Shown: positions 1 to 9,700, numbered from the stretch's first letter. The stretch: DNA of 41,641 nt from Candidatus Cloacimonadota bacterium (GCA_018334695.1 JAGXLO010000011.1:1-41641), one strand, 5' to 3'. The notes: a model not told the origin generated them from the sequence alone. Translations and numbers: made by a program.

Positions 1-150
1 AGAAGAAGGTTAAAATCTGAATTCATATAAATAAGAATTTAATTTTTTTATCAAATTGATATTAATTTTAAAGGCGGTTTTCATTTTTGGTTTGAAAAAA
101 TAAATAATAAATTTATTTAGTAAAAAGATTGTGTTTAAATAGGAAAAACG

Positions 151-1191
151 ATGAAGAATAATTCGACAGATTATAAAATAATAGAAGGATATGAAGCCAT
201 ATTTTTCAAAAAGCTGGATAAAATAGAGTGTCTATTACAAAATTTGGATAAGGATTATTATGAAAACTTATGTGAATTATTTACAGATTACAAATTAAAT
301 TCTAATAATTTGTACAAACCTATCCCACGTAAAAAAGTACCTTTCAAAAATAATTTTAAGGTTAAATTGTCTATAGGTTTTGCGTCATGCAGTTTCATGA
401 ATATTTTGAAATCAAAGCTTAAAAAATCGATATTTAGTAGAAAAGAGAAACATGGTATTTTTACATTAAACATTTCACAAGTTAAATATTGTAATGATTT
501 TAATATTAAAAAATTATTAGATGAAATTGGAAATTCATTATTATTTGAGATTTCCAAACGAAGCGCTTTGTCTAGATTATCAATAAGATTACATCATGAT
601 GTTCCTGATACAAAAAACAAAAATTGGATAGATCATATTAATGATTTACCAAATGTAAGTGATAAAACTGGAAAATTCAGCTTAGAAAAAATATATAAAC
701 CTGAGCCTACAAGCTATTTTCTTACTGCTAATACTATACAAGAGTCAATGTTCTATCAGTTTATACTCTATTATCATTGTTTAGAGTATTTTTTCGATAA
801 CTACGATAGAAATATGTGCGAAGAGCAGAAATTAGAAGCTTTATTAAATGATTGTTTCAAAGCCGGTGAAATAGAAATCAAACAATATATTAATAAAAAC
901 AAATATTTAGAAAATTATTATTATAAAAGAATAGAAAAAAATTATAGTGAATTAATTGATGCTCCGATAACAACTGGAAAAGACCCTTCAAAAGGAAAAA
1001 TTAATATAAAAAAAATTGCAAAAAGAATATACAAACTTAGAAATGCCATTGTTCATAAAAAGTTGGGGAGAACAAAATTATATCCTAATCTGAAAAGTTT
1101 TCAATTATTGAGGAATGATATTGAATTATTAAGATTTATAGCAAAAAAAGTAATAATAAAAAAATCTAATAAAAATAAAGAGGAATCATGA
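151..1191 (+). CDS. Orphan protein with HEPN-like RNAIVH motif
   Basis: I do not recognise the family over its full length. The 346-residue protein is Lys/Asn/Ile-rich, lacks a signal peptide or membrane segment, and looks all-helical in its C-terminal half. Near the C-terminus it has the stretch IYKLRNAIVHKK, where R297 to H302 forms the Rx4H motif of HEPN-type domains, many of which are RNA-cleaving toxins or antiviral effectors. A helix with Tyr-His-Cys-Leu-Glu-Tyr-Phe lies about 90 residues upstream, as is common in Apea-like HEPN proteins. AGGA lies seven bases before the ATG. Its stop overlaps the nitroreductase start in an ATGA, so the two may be translationally coupled. Base composition is clearly more AT-rich than in the following genes, which fits acquisition by transfer. 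That it is a real gene is likely; the HEPN assignment is tentative. Confidence 0.7.
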   Translation: MKNNSTDYKIIEGYEAIFFKKLDKIECLLQNLDKDYYENLCELFTDYKLNSNNLYKPIPRKKVPFKNNFKVKLSIGFASCSFMNILKSKLKKSIFSRKEKHGIFTLNISQVKYCNDFNIKKLLDEIGNSLLFEISKRSALSRLSIRLHHDVPDTKNKNWIDHINDLPNVSDKTGKFSLEKIYKPEPTSYFLTANTIQESMFYQFILYYHCLEYFFDNYDRNMCEEQKLEALLNDCFKAGEIEIKQYINKNKYLENYYYKRIEKNYSELIDAPITTGKDPSKGKINIKKIAKRIYKLRNAIVHKKLGRTKLYPNLKSFQLLRNDIELLRFIAKKVIIKKSNKNKEES

Positions 1192-1742
1192 AATTATTAG
1201 AACTTATCCAAAACAGAAATAGCATCAGAAAATACGACTCTAAAGAGATAGGGGAGCAGGACCTGCAGGATATCCTGGAAGCAGGCAGATTAGCTCCCTC
1301 CTGGCAGAATAAACAGTGCTGGCAATATGTGGTGGTGCAAGATAAAGAATTGATAAGAAATTTAGCCCTTAAGTCTGGCATGATATCAAAGACTAATTTT
1401 TTTATAAAAGATGCTCCTGTGGTAATAGTTGCCTGTGCCGATCCCGATAAAAGCGGTCACATGAACGGTAATGATTACTATCTGGTAGATGTAGGTATCT
1501 CCTTTCAACAAATGATGCTTGTAGCTGCAGAAAAGGGAATAGGTACCTGTTGGCTGGGAGCTTTTAATGAGAAGAAGGTTAAAAAAATATTAAACATTCC
1601 TGAAAAAATAAAAATTGTGGCTCTCAGTCCTTTTGGCTATCCTGCCCAAAAACAGGGGATTTATGCCAAAGCAGTTAAGATGTTTGCCGGTAGCAAGAAA
1701 AGGAAACCGCTGGCAGAGATAGTGCATTATGATAAATGGTAA
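1188..1742 (+). CDS. Nitroreductase family protein
   Basis: FMN-dependent NAD(P)H oxidoreductase of the nitroreductase fold, 184 residues, the usual length for the short, soluble members. The N-terminal FMN-phosphate segment RNSIRKYD (about residues 10-17) is followed by the typical APSWQNKQCW substrate/flavin segment (about 37-46). The C-terminal half has GTCWLGAF and the SPFGYP turn that follows the last core strand. AAAGAGG precedes the ATG, which overlaps the upstream stop by four bases (ATGA). Substrate cannot be deduced; the family includes nitroaromatic, quinone and enone reductases. The Trp-Gln-Asn-Lys-Gln-Cys-Trp variant of the APS segment is common in anaerobes. Repeat-rich non-coding DNA follows. 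Confidence 0.9.
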   Translation: MKLLELIQNRNSIRKYDSKEIGEQDLQDILEAGRLAPSWQNKQCWQYVVVQDKELIRNLALKSGMISKTNFFIKDAPVVIVACADPDKSGHMNGNDYYLVDVGISFQQMMLVAAEKGIGTCWLGAFNEKKVKKILNIPEKIKIVALSPFGYPAQKQGIYAKAVKMFAGSKKRKPLAEIVHYDKW

Positions 1743-1800
1743 GGTCTGAAGACAGAAAACTGAAGTCGGAAATAGAGGACGGAAGTCTGAAATCGAAGGA
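1743..1800. repeat. Degenerate purine-rich tandem repeat
   Basis: The unit GTC(T/G)GAA recurs four to five times in slightly altered form with a period near 10-12 bases, for example GGTCTGAAGAC, GAAGTCGGAAAT and GGAAGTCTGAAAT. It begins directly after the nitroreductase stop codon. Similar GAAGTCTGAAG arrays occur in intergenic DNA of many bacteria; no function is claimed. Confidence 0.5.
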
Positions 1801-1817
1801 CATGACACGTCCTAAAA

Positions 1818-1860
1818 AACATTGTCACTCTGAGGAAACCTGATTCATCGGGGGATGAAG
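1818..1860 (+). repeat. Interspersed repeat, copy 1 (diverged)
   Basis: It starts with AACATTGTCACTCTGA, identical over 16 bases to the start of copy 3 at 2116. The rest has diverged and contains a small hairpin, TTCATC (1844-1849), GGGG, GATGAA (1854-1859). The core resembles the TGTCA-TTCTGAGCGAAGCGAAGAA repeats scattered through many environmental bacterial genomes. Confidence 0.55.
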
Positions 1861-1891
1861 TTTACAATCCCGATTTTCCTGTCGAGTCGTA

Positions 1892-1922
1892 TTCCGATTG
1901 CCCCGCAGCGGTATTATCGGAA
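1892..1922. repeat. Nested hairpin between repeat copies
   Basis: TTCCGAT (1892-1898) pairs with ATCGGAA (1916-1922). Inside the loop CCGC (1903-1906) can pair with GCGG (1908-1911), although with a one-base loop only part of that inner stem could form. It is the most GC-rich spot in the gap and is not followed by a T-tract, so it is unlikely to be a simple terminator. It probably belongs to the surrounding mobile repeat. Confidence 0.4.
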
Positions 1923-1976
1923 GAAGACTGATCGGTGAATCTCCAAGAAGTTGCTTTTTAATTTTTTTTGAAATAT

Positions 1977-2023
1977 GAGATCCTTCTTCGTCACGATGAA
2001 TCGTGACTCATCGAGGATGACAA
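1977..2023 (-). repeat. Interspersed repeat, copy 2 (inverted, with hairpin)
   Basis: On the minus strand it reads TTGTCATCCTCGATGAG, then a hairpin, then CGAAGAAGGATCTC. This matches the ends of copy 3 (TTGTCACTCTGATGAG ... CGAAGAAG) in opposite orientation. The middle is a near-perfect palindrome, GTCACGATGAATCGTGAC at 1990-2007, so this copy can fold into a stable stem. Confidence 0.55.
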
Positions 2024-2115
2024 AATTCATTTGTTAAAAGTAGATCATTGAAATTCGTTTACGGTTATTTCTGTGAGGAAAATTGTGAAACGGTCACATA
2101 TTTCAAAACAAAAAC

Positions 2116-2157
2116 AACATTGTCACTCTGATGAGCGAAGCGAAGAAGAGTCTTCCG
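2116..2157 (+). repeat. Interspersed repeat, copy 3 (best preserved)
   Basis: Contains AACATTGTCACTCTGATGAG followed by CGAAGCGAAGAAGAGTCTTCC. The GAGCGAAGCGAAGAAGA core is the hallmark of the TGTCA-TTCTGAGCGAAGCG repeat class. It shares 16 identical bases with copy 1 and its ends match copy 2 in inverse orientation. Confidence 0.6.
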
Positions 2158-2470
2158 GAAGCTGACAAATAATTGTAAAGTAGGCATATATACTGAAAAT
2201 CAAGGAAGAAATTTTCGTATATAGGAGTTAGGATTTATGAAAAAAATATAACAATAAGATTAACAGGATTTTGTACCAGCAGACTGGAGTTCAGGCTTGT
2301 ACTGGACTTCAGAATGCTGATTGATAGTAATAAATGGAATAATAAAATTTTCTTCTCGAGAGGTGGGAAACCCGAGAATCGGGGTGGGTTGTGTAAATAC
2401 TTCAATTTTAAACACAATGAGCCGTCACTGACCACTCCGTGACGGAAGTTGGAAAAATGCAATAAAAAAA

Positions 2471-2655
2471 TATTATTTAGCAACGAACTATAACTAACAA
2501 TAACGAACAAAAATAATTATTAAGTATATTTTAGTTCTTCTGCCGTCTCAAGTCCAGCGTCTCCGCCAGGGGTACTCTCAACTCGAGTCTGGTATGAGTT
2601 CAAAAGTTAAACTTGTTAGCTCTTGTTCGCTTTTGTTAGTTGCTAATATTTTTAT
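2471..2655. repeat. MITE-like element with inverted decamer repeats
   Basis: The left arm (about 2482-2515) carries three imperfect decamers, AACGAACTAT, AACTAACAAT and AACGAACAAA. The right arm (2611-2655) carries the complementary set CTTGTTAGCT, CTTGTTCGCT and TTTGTTAGTT, then GCTAATA, matching TATTATTTAGC on the left. By hand about 26 of 34 positions pair. The 95 bases between the arms include a GC-rich block (about 2534-2600). The layout resembles a small non-autonomous mobile element, but no target duplication or transposase gene is visible. Confidence 0.45.
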
Positions 2656-2889
2656 ATTTATAAATACAGTATTTTGTCATCGCTAAACCAAAGTGGAATT
2701 CATTCATAAAAAATTATAATTCAAATAAAACAACGAAAAATTTGACATCTCGAATCAAAAGATAATTTACAAGCAATACAAAACGATTTTGGATGAAATA
2801 ATATATGAAAATTATATTAAAATTAAACGACCATTGCGAAGATTTCAATAAAAACTATGCGCAAGGTCTTGTAGAATGAAGAGGTGAAA

Positions 2890-4098
2890 ATGGATATTTC
2901 AAAAAGAGCAAACACAATTCAAGCTTCCCCCCTGCGAAAGCTTATGCCTTTTGCAGATAAAGCCAAAGAGGAAGGCAAAAAGATATATCATCTAAATATC
3001 GGGCAACCTGATATAAAAACACCCGATGCTATTTTGAATGAATACAGAAATTTTGCCGAGGAAGTCCTGGCTTACGGTCCTTCACAGGGACTAAAACTAT
3101 ATCGCGAGAATCTGGTGAATTACTACAAACGCCACGGAATTGAAGTGAATCCTGATGAGATAGTGGTCACTACTGCTGGTTCGGAAGCCCTTATATTTGC
3201 TATGATGGTTACCTGCGACCCTGGAGACGAAATAATTATACCTGAACCTTTTTATACAAATTACAACGGTTTTTCCACAATCGCAGATGTAAAAATAGTA
3301 CCTCTCACTACTTATGCGGAAGAAGGATTTGATCTGCCCGACAAAAAGACCATAGAAGCTAAAATCACTGACAAAACAAAAGCAATTCTCCTCTGTAATC
3401 CGGGAAATCCCACAGGTAAGGTCTACACACCGGAAGAGATGAAACGTGTAGCAGAACTGGCTCTGGAGTATGATCTCTTTGTCATTTCAGATGAAGTGTA
3501 TCGTGAATTTGTTTATGATGATCTTTCTCATACCAGCATTATGGATATGGAAGAGTTGCAGGAACGCGCTGTAATGGTGGACAGTATTTCCAAACGCTAT
3601 AGTGCCTGCGGTGCCCGAATCGGTTGTCTCATCTCAAAAAATAGTGATCTCATAGCAGCTACTATAAAATTCGCTCAGGCACGTTTGTGTCCTCCTACCA
3701 TAGATCAATTGGCAGCAAATGCCGCTATAGATATCGAACAGGAATATTTTGTAGATGTTCTGCAAGAATATAAAAACAGACGCGAAATAGTTTTCAACGC
3801 CTTGCAAAAGATAGATGATGTGGTATGCATAAAACCAAAAGGTGCTTTTTATGTCATAGCTAAATTGCCTATAGATAATGCAGAAAACTTTGTTAAATGG
3901 ATGCTGACCGACTTTGATATAGACGGCGAAACCGTAATGTTTGCACCGGCAGAGGGATTCTATGCTACCCCGGCTATGGGAAGAGATGAAGTTAGATTGG
4001 CTTATGTTCTAAACACGGAATCATTAAAAAAAGCAATGCAAATTTTTACAGAAGGTCTAATCACATATAAAAAATTAAAAAAGGAGTATAATGACTAA
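2890..4098 (+). CDS. Aspartate-type aminotransferase, class I/II
   Basis: PLP-dependent fold-type I aminotransferase of the AspB/aromatic aminotransferase group, cytosolic, about 402 residues (normal length). Visible motifs, numbered from the upstream GTG at 2884, are NIGQPD near the N-terminus, NPGNPTG at 172-178, SDEVY at 202-206, and SISKRYSACGARIG with the PLP-binding Lys at 237. The C-terminal substrate Arg is expected in DEVRLAYV. I chose the ATG at 2890 because AGAGGTG stands five bases before it; the GTG at 2884 lies inside that ribosome binding site. The 3' end overlaps pgk by eight bases, so the pair is probably co-transcribed. Amino-acid specificity is not decided by the sequence, though aspartate is likely. 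Confidence 0.93.
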   Translation: MDISKRANTIQASPLRKLMPFADKAKEEGKKIYHLNIGQPDIKTPDAILNEYRNFAEEVLAYGPSQGLKLYRENLVNYYKRHGIEVNPDEIVVTTAGSEALIFAMMVTCDPGDEIIIPEPFYTNYNGFSTIADVKIVPLTTYAEEGFDLPDKKTIEAKITDKTKAILLCNPGNPTGKVYTPEEMKRVAELALEYDLFVISDEVYREFVYDDLSHTSIMDMEELQERAVMVDSISKRYSACGARIGCLISKNSDLIAATIKFAQARLCPPTIDQLAANAAIDIEQEYFVDVLQEYKNRREIVFNALQKIDDVVCIKPKGAFYVIAKLPIDNAENFVKWMLTDFDIDGETVMFAPAEGFYATPAMGRDEVRLAYVLNTESLKKAMQIFTEGLITYKKLKKEYND

Positions 4099-5275
4099 AA
4101 AACATATAAAAGATTTGAAGCTAAATAATAAAACTGTTCTGGTAAGAGTGGATTTTAATGTTCCATTAGATGAAAATGGTAATGTTGCAAATGATAAACG
4201 CATAAAAGCTGCTTTACCAACTATAGATTATTTGATTGAGAATGAAGCAAAAGTAATCCTTATGTCCCATCTGGGACGCCCAAAAGGTGAAAGAAAGCAA
4301 GAATTGAGCCTAAAGCCAGTGGCAGAGAAACTCTCGGAAATTATGGGTAAGGATATCAAATTTGTTAATGACTGCATAGGGAGTGAAGTGGAAACGGCAG
4401 TTGGAAAAATGCAGGCAGGAGATATAATTTTACTGGAGAATACCCGCTTTTATGCCGGTGAGAAAAAGAACGATCCGGACTTTGCCCGGGAGCTGGCAAA
4501 ACCTGCTGAACTTTTTGTTAATGATGCTTTTGGTACAGCTCATAGAAAACACGCATCCAACGTAGGAGTTGCAAGCATCTTACCCTCTGCTATGGGCTTT
4601 TTAATCGAAAATGAACTTAAATATTTACGGGATTCACTCACCCATCCCCAAAAACCCTTTACAGCTATTTTTGGTGGTGCTAAAGTCTCCGGAAAAATCG
4701 AATTATTGGAACGTATTCTGGAAAAAGCAGATAATCTGCTAATTGGTGGAGCCATGATGTTTACTTTTATCAGGGCTATGGGTTATGAAACAGGTAAATC
4801 TCTGGTGGAAGAGGATAAAATTGATATGGCAAAAAATGTAATGAAATTAGCCGAAGAAAAAAATGTGCAGCTAGTAATTCCGGAAGATACGATAATTGCT
4901 AAGGAACCAGAAAAGGATGCGGAGATAAAAACTGTTTCCATAGAAGATATTCCCCAGGACTGGATGGGATTGGATATTGGTGAAAAAACCATTCAAAAAT
5001 ATAAAGATGTAATTGCTGACTCAAAAACAATTGTCTGGAATGGCCCTATGGGCATGTTCGAAATAGATAAATTTGCCAAAGGTACTAATGAAATTGCCGA
5101 AATCCTGGCAGAAAGTGATGCCACCACAATCATCGGTGGAGGGGATTCAGCAGCAGCTATAGAAAAAATTGAGTTACAGGATAAATTTACCCATATTTCT
5201 ACTGGTGGTGGTGCTTCGCTGGAGATGCTTGCAGGAAATGAATTGCCAGGTATTAGTATTATTCCTGACGCTTAG
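4091..5275 (+). CDS. pgk: Phosphoglycerate kinase
   Basis: Glycolytic/gluconeogenic enzyme that transfers phosphate between 1,3-bisphosphoglycerate and ADP in the cytosol. All family signatures are intact: VRVDFNVPL with the N-domain Asp-Asn pair, SHLGRPKG, LLENTRFYAGE, NDAFGTAHRKHAS, the nucleotide-side GGAKVSGKIELLE, WNGPMGMFE, and the C-terminal GGGDSAAAIE and STGGGASLEMLAG. Length (394) is standard for the monofunctional bacterial enzyme, with no fused triose-phosphate isomerase. The ATG lies inside the end of the aminotransferase gene behind AAGGAG. No gapdh or tpi gene is present nearby, so this is not part of a glycolytic gene cluster. Confidence 0.98.
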   Translation: MTKKHIKDLKLNNKTVLVRVDFNVPLDENGNVANDKRIKAALPTIDYLIENEAKVILMSHLGRPKGERKQELSLKPVAEKLSEIMGKDIKFVNDCIGSEVETAVGKMQAGDIILLENTRFYAGEKKNDPDFARELAKPAELFVNDAFGTAHRKHASNVGVASILPSAMGFLIENELKYLRDSLTHPQKPFTAIFGGAKVSGKIELLERILEKADNLLIGGAMMFTFIRAMGYETGKSLVEEDKIDMAKNVMKLAEEKNVQLVIPEDTIIAKEPEKDAEIKTVSIEDIPQDWMGLDIGEKTIQKYKDVIADSKTIVWNGPMGMFEIDKFAKGTNEIAEILAESDATTIIGGGDSAAAIEKIELQDKFTHISTGGGASLEMLAGNELPGISIIPDA

Positions 5276-5335
5276 TTTGAACTATAAAAAAAATTATTTT
5301 AGATAGTAGAATCCCGTTATAGATAGGAATTTATT

Positions 5336-6682
5336 TTGTCCCCAAATAAACGTGGCATAATTTATACCCTAAATCAAAAACCACCACTGCTGGAAGCTAT
5401 TTTTGCTGCTTTTCAGCATTTCATGGCAATTTTTATTCCCATTATAACTCCTACTCTGATTATCGGAAATATGCTGAATCTATATGTTGAAATTCCATAT
5501 CTCATCTCCATGGCTCTGATAGTTTCCGGGATTGCTACATTTATTCAGGTAAGAAGAATAGGATTTGTGGGCTCAGGCTTACTTAGTATCCAGGGAACAA
5601 GCTTTGCCTTTCTAGCTCCCATCCTGGCAATGGGACTGGTTATGAGAGATAAGGGAGTAGGCTCCCAAGAAATACTGGGAACCATATTTGCTCTATGCTT
5701 TTTTGGTGCTTTTATCGAAATCATAGCCAGCTGGTTTTTGGGCAAACTAAAAAAAATCATTACTCCCATAGTGACAGGGACAGTTGTTACAATAATCGGT
5801 TTAACGCTCATCAAACAGGCAGTCATAAATATAGGTGGTGGGAGTTCCCTGCTACAGCAGAACTCAAAATTGTTTGGCAGTTATACGAATTTACTCCTTG
5901 CTTTTGTTACTATATTCATCATAATAATTTGCAATATAAGTAAATCGCAGATTCTTCGTATGACGTCCATATTTGTTGGCTTGCTAGGCGGTTTTATTCT
6001 TTCTATCTTTCTACTAGAAGTTGATTTTAGCACAGTCCAATCTTTACCGGCTATCAGCATACCTGTTCCTTTTAAATATGGTTTTAATTTTAAGCCGGAA
6101 TTTTTCTTACCAATTGCTCTGGTTTATTTGATTACCACTATCGAATCTATCGGTGATCTGACTGCAACTTCGGTTGTATCAAACGAACCTATTAAGGGAA
6201 AAACTTATATTAAACGGCTAAAGGGTGGAGTGCTGGGAGACGGAGTAAATTCATTGTTGGCTTCTGTTTTCAACACATTTCCCAATACCACTTTTAGCCA
6301 GAATAATGGAGTAATCCAGTTAACTGGAGTGGCCAGTAGATTTGTGGGAATAATCGTAGCAATTTTACTTTTTATATTTGGACTTTTTCCTTACATAGGA
6401 GGAGTATTTCGCTTGATTCCGGAGCCAGTAATTGGAGGAGCTACACTTATTATGTTTGGTTCTGTAGCTGCAGCCGGAATCAGGATAATATCAACTACCA
6501 GGATTGATCGTCGTGCTGTTTTGATCTTATCAGTGTCACTGGGATTGAGTTTGGGCGTGGAATATATACCAGAGATATTACAAAATATGCCAAAAATTGT
6601 TAGGAATGTGTTTGGGTCACCTATCTCAACCGGAGGTATAACAGCTATTTTGCTTAATATTTTATTTAATAGAGAAGATTAA
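5336..6682 (+). CDS. NCS2 uracil/xanthine permease
   Basis: Inner-membrane nucleobase transporter of the NCS2 (nucleobase-ascorbate) family, 448 residues with about 12-14 membrane segments. It has the early QH motif (AFQHFMAI), the TM8 region ESIGDLTATSVVSNEP, and the family signature QNNGVIQLTGV just downstream. The start is TTG at 5336, with ATAGGA about seven bases upstream. The next in-frame ATG falls after the conserved KPPLLEAIFAAFQH segment and would delete part of TM1. Whether it carries uracil, xanthine or uric acid is not clear; SNEP in place of the PbuX/UraA variants does not settle it. Sixty bases separate it from pgk, so it may have its own promoter. Confidence 0.92.
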   Translation: MSPNKRGIIYTLNQKPPLLEAIFAAFQHFMAIFIPIITPTLIIGNMLNLYVEIPYLISMALIVSGIATFIQVRRIGFVGSGLLSIQGTSFAFLAPILAMGLVMRDKGVGSQEILGTIFALCFFGAFIEIIASWFLGKLKKIITPIVTGTVVTIIGLTLIKQAVINIGGGSSLLQQNSKLFGSYTNLLLAFVTIFIIIICNISKSQILRMTSIFVGLLGGFILSIFLLEVDFSTVQSLPAISIPVPFKYGFNFKPEFFLPIALVYLITTIESIGDLTATSVVSNEPIKGKTYIKRLKGGVLGDGVNSLLASVFNTFPNTTFSQNNGVIQLTGVASRFVGIIVAILLFIFGLFPYIGGVFRLIPEPVIGGATLIMFGSVAAAGIRIISTTRIDRRAVLILSVSLGLSLGVEYIPEILQNMPKIVRNVFGSPISTGGITAILLNILFNRED

Positions 6683-6739
6683 AATAATTTTATCGAATAC
6701 TCTGTTTTTTACTAAACATTTATATAATAAATTTAAATC

Positions 6740-6758
6740 CGGTTTAATAACCGTTTTT
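6740..6758 (+). terminator. Short hairpin and T-tract after permease
   Basis: CGGTT (6740-6744), loop TAAT, AACCG (6749-6753), followed at once by TTTTT. The 5-bp stem is short but the layout is that of an intrinsic terminator, 58 bases after the permease stop. The facing tamB gene ends 18 bases further on; in the minus direction there is no T-tract after the stem. Confidence 0.5.
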
Positions 6759-6776
6759 ATAAAATTGCAAGTAAGA

Positions 6777-9700
6777 TCAAAAATTGACGTAAGCCTTCAG
6801 GCTTAGCCTTTGTATATATTCTTCTTCAATAGGGGAGAAACGATACAGATAGATTAGTCTCAGATGCCAGGGCAGATCATAGCGAAAAGTAATTTGATGT
6901 TCCAAATTGTAGTTCACATCACGTTCCAGAGTCAGTTCTTTCTGAACTTTTGCCGCGTAATTAACATACCAGTTTGGTGTAATATATTTTCCCATGTCCA
7001 CAGAAAGATTGTCCAGAAGAACGTCTCTTCCCAGCAAGCCGTAACGAATTATTTGAGATTGATCGGGATCGTAGAAAAAATCATCTTCTTCGCTACTGGA
7101 AATACCGCTACTTCTGGCAAAATTTTCCAGCCAATCAGTTTGGAGCCTAAAATAATCCAAACCGAGCCATCTTCTAAAGGTGCTCTCAATAGGTGATATA
7201 ACAGGAGAGATTATCATTTTACCTAATTGATCGGAAGCCAGGTTGATGATTTCGGATTGATCAAAATCTTGTTTTTCTTCCGAAGTCAATTGACTGTAGG
7301 ATTTTCCATAATGTAGTTTGGATAAAACACTCAGCATTGTAGCATCATTCGGATCATCGCTTTCCAAGGAAATTTGGACATCCCCATAGGACTCTCCCCC
7401 AATATTTCTACCATCCGCATCTTCGGATACCGGACTTAGCTTAAGGGTAATAGTAGAACCGCCAGCAGTTTTCTTTTCGAAGATGCCATTTATAAACAAC
7501 TTAGGGTCAGTTTCGCTTTTTGTGAAAGTGACTTCTCTCACGGTGAATGTTTCTCCAAACAAACGCATATTTCCCTGATGAGAATGAAGTTCAAAGGAAA
7601 CAGAAGATTCCTCCAGTTCCGGAATTAGCATCAATCGAATGTAGTCATTTTTATCAACCCTAAGATAGAAAGGATCAGTGACAAACCAGATATTTTTGCC
7701 AAAAGCAATATCCACATCATAGGCAAATGGATTGAATCTTTCTTCTGCAGGTTCCTCTTTTTCTTTCTTATCCTTTTTATCGTATATGGCTTTACCATTG
7801 GTAAGAAATATTTTGCCCTGCAGCAGAATGAAATCATCCCGATTTAAAATGCGAAAATATTTGTCTTCTCTTCCCATAAGCCGGGCTTCTACAAGTGATC
7901 CTTCCGAGCTGTATGTGGGTACATGAATTAGTAAACCTTTGCCCGGTGTCTCCAAAAGAAGTGTTCCAAAGTTTACTCCTCCTAGAATTAAATCGGTATC
8001 AGCATTATTTATTTGATTAGTAACGTTTAATTTTCCTACTCCTATTTCCAGAGATGAATTGAATTTATCTACTTTATTATTATTCAAAGTTAGATCTATA
8101 TTTATTTCTTCAATTCTTTCCGGCTGGTTTTCGATCCTACAGCTGCCGTTTCTTAGATTCAAATACCCTGACCTAAAAGTTACACCTTCGTTTTGAGAAG
8201 TAATAACAAAATTGAAATCACCTTCACCGCTACAATTGCTAATAGATGATATATAATCAGAGGCAGCAGACAGCAGGTTGCCGGAACCTGATATCAAAAG
8301 TGAATCCGGCTTCTGGTAGTATTCATCTTTAAAAAAATTATAACTATATTGTCCCAGAATCGATAAATCCAATTTGTTCTTTGCTAAAAACTTGAAATTT
8401 TTAACAAAGATATTCTTACTGTTCTGGAAGAAATGGATATCAAGATTATCAAAATTTGTTTCTAAAATCCTGCCATTTGTTAGATTTGCTTTACAGAGCA
8501 AACGGGGATCCTTAGGATTGCCGGTAAATATCAGTTCATAACTAAGGTCGGCTTGTAATATATCGTTTGGTAAAATTTCTTCGGTAATTATATTTTCACC
8601 AGAGCCTTTTAAATAAATATTATTACTGCCATAAAAAGCATAAGAGCCGTTACCTTTGAAAAATAGATTATTTTTCCTTCTAATCCTAATGTTTTTAAGC
8701 AGTAATTTATCCGCTCTTAGGCTAAAATCAGTTTCAGCACTTAATTGATCTAGTTTTTTGCTAGTAGCTACAGAATCTAATTTAACAAAACCTTCGATAT
8801 TGTTTTCCTGCATTGAATCAAAATTTAACTCCGAGATGAACAGTCCCGATACATTTTGTAGATCCTGCGGGAAATTCAAAAAGTGTTCTAAAAAGTCTAA
8901 CTTTATCCTATCAATCCGTAAATTGCCGGAATAATTTTTCAAATCCTCAAAATTCTTGCTGAATGCCAATTTACCATTGCCATTAATCTTTTGATTAATC
9001 TGGAAAGTATCAATAAAAATTGTCTCTTTTGTTTTGCTTAGAATAAATTTTAACGGCAAAGAGTCATTTTTGATTTTTAGATTTTCGGAATTTAAGGTAA
9101 TCTTAGCATTTTGTTGAGAAATTAAATTATAATTAGCAGCTATATCTATAGTTCCCGAAAGATTAGAGTTTGTCTTCTTCGGGAATGAGACTTGCCCTTC
9201 TAAATTAATCATATTATCAGAATGAGATAGATTAAGATTAGAATTTATAACAGGTATATTTTTCTTTACCACAAAGGGGCTTTTTTTAAACAATTTCTCT
9301 ATTCTTAAATTTTTTGTATTCAATTCCAGGTTAAATATTTTATCTGAAATGTTATCAGATTTCAGATTAATATTAATGCTATTATTTTTGTTCTGTAAGC
9401 TGGCTAAAACACTGTTGTCACGAAAATTACCCGCAAAGTTAAAATTTTGTATATTCCAGAGTTTGGAATCATAAGTCATATTTTTCAAATTGGCTTTTAC
9501 AATTGGAGAAGTAGGGGTTCCGGTAATTTCAGATTGAAGCTTATTTTCTGATTTTATATTCCACTGCGAAAATTCAAGCGGTTGACTGGAGGAGAAATTT
9601 AAATTTAAATTACTATTTTCCGGCTGGTTAGTATTAAGATTTATAAGACCGGCAAGCAGGAATGTATTATCCCGAAATTGGAAGGATGAAGTTATTGAAT

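Larger units (their letters stand above)
1743..2889. other. Repeat-rich non-coding region of about 1.1 kb
   Basis: This is the only long gap between genes in the window. No reading frame in it has convincing protein character or a ribosome binding site; a 91-codon minus-strand frame at 2235-2510 is low-complexity and crosses hairpins. It holds a degenerate purine-rich tandem repeat at its left end, three copies of an interspersed repeat in both orientations, several hairpins, and a MITE-like inverted repeat on the right. Further small inverted repeats are TTCTCG/CGAGAA at 2353-2378 and CCGTCAC/GTGACGG at 2422-2445. The last 230 bases are AT-rich and must carry the aminotransferase promoter, but I see no clear -35/-10 pair. 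GC-richer islands alternate with very AT-rich DNA, which suggests a mosaic origin. Confidence 0.7.

Noticed and set aside
2235-2510. 91-codon minus-strand reading frame in the repeat-rich gap
   Set aside because: Low-complexity Leu/Ser/Phe sequence, no ribosome binding site, crosses two hairpins and an inverted-repeat arm; not protein-like.
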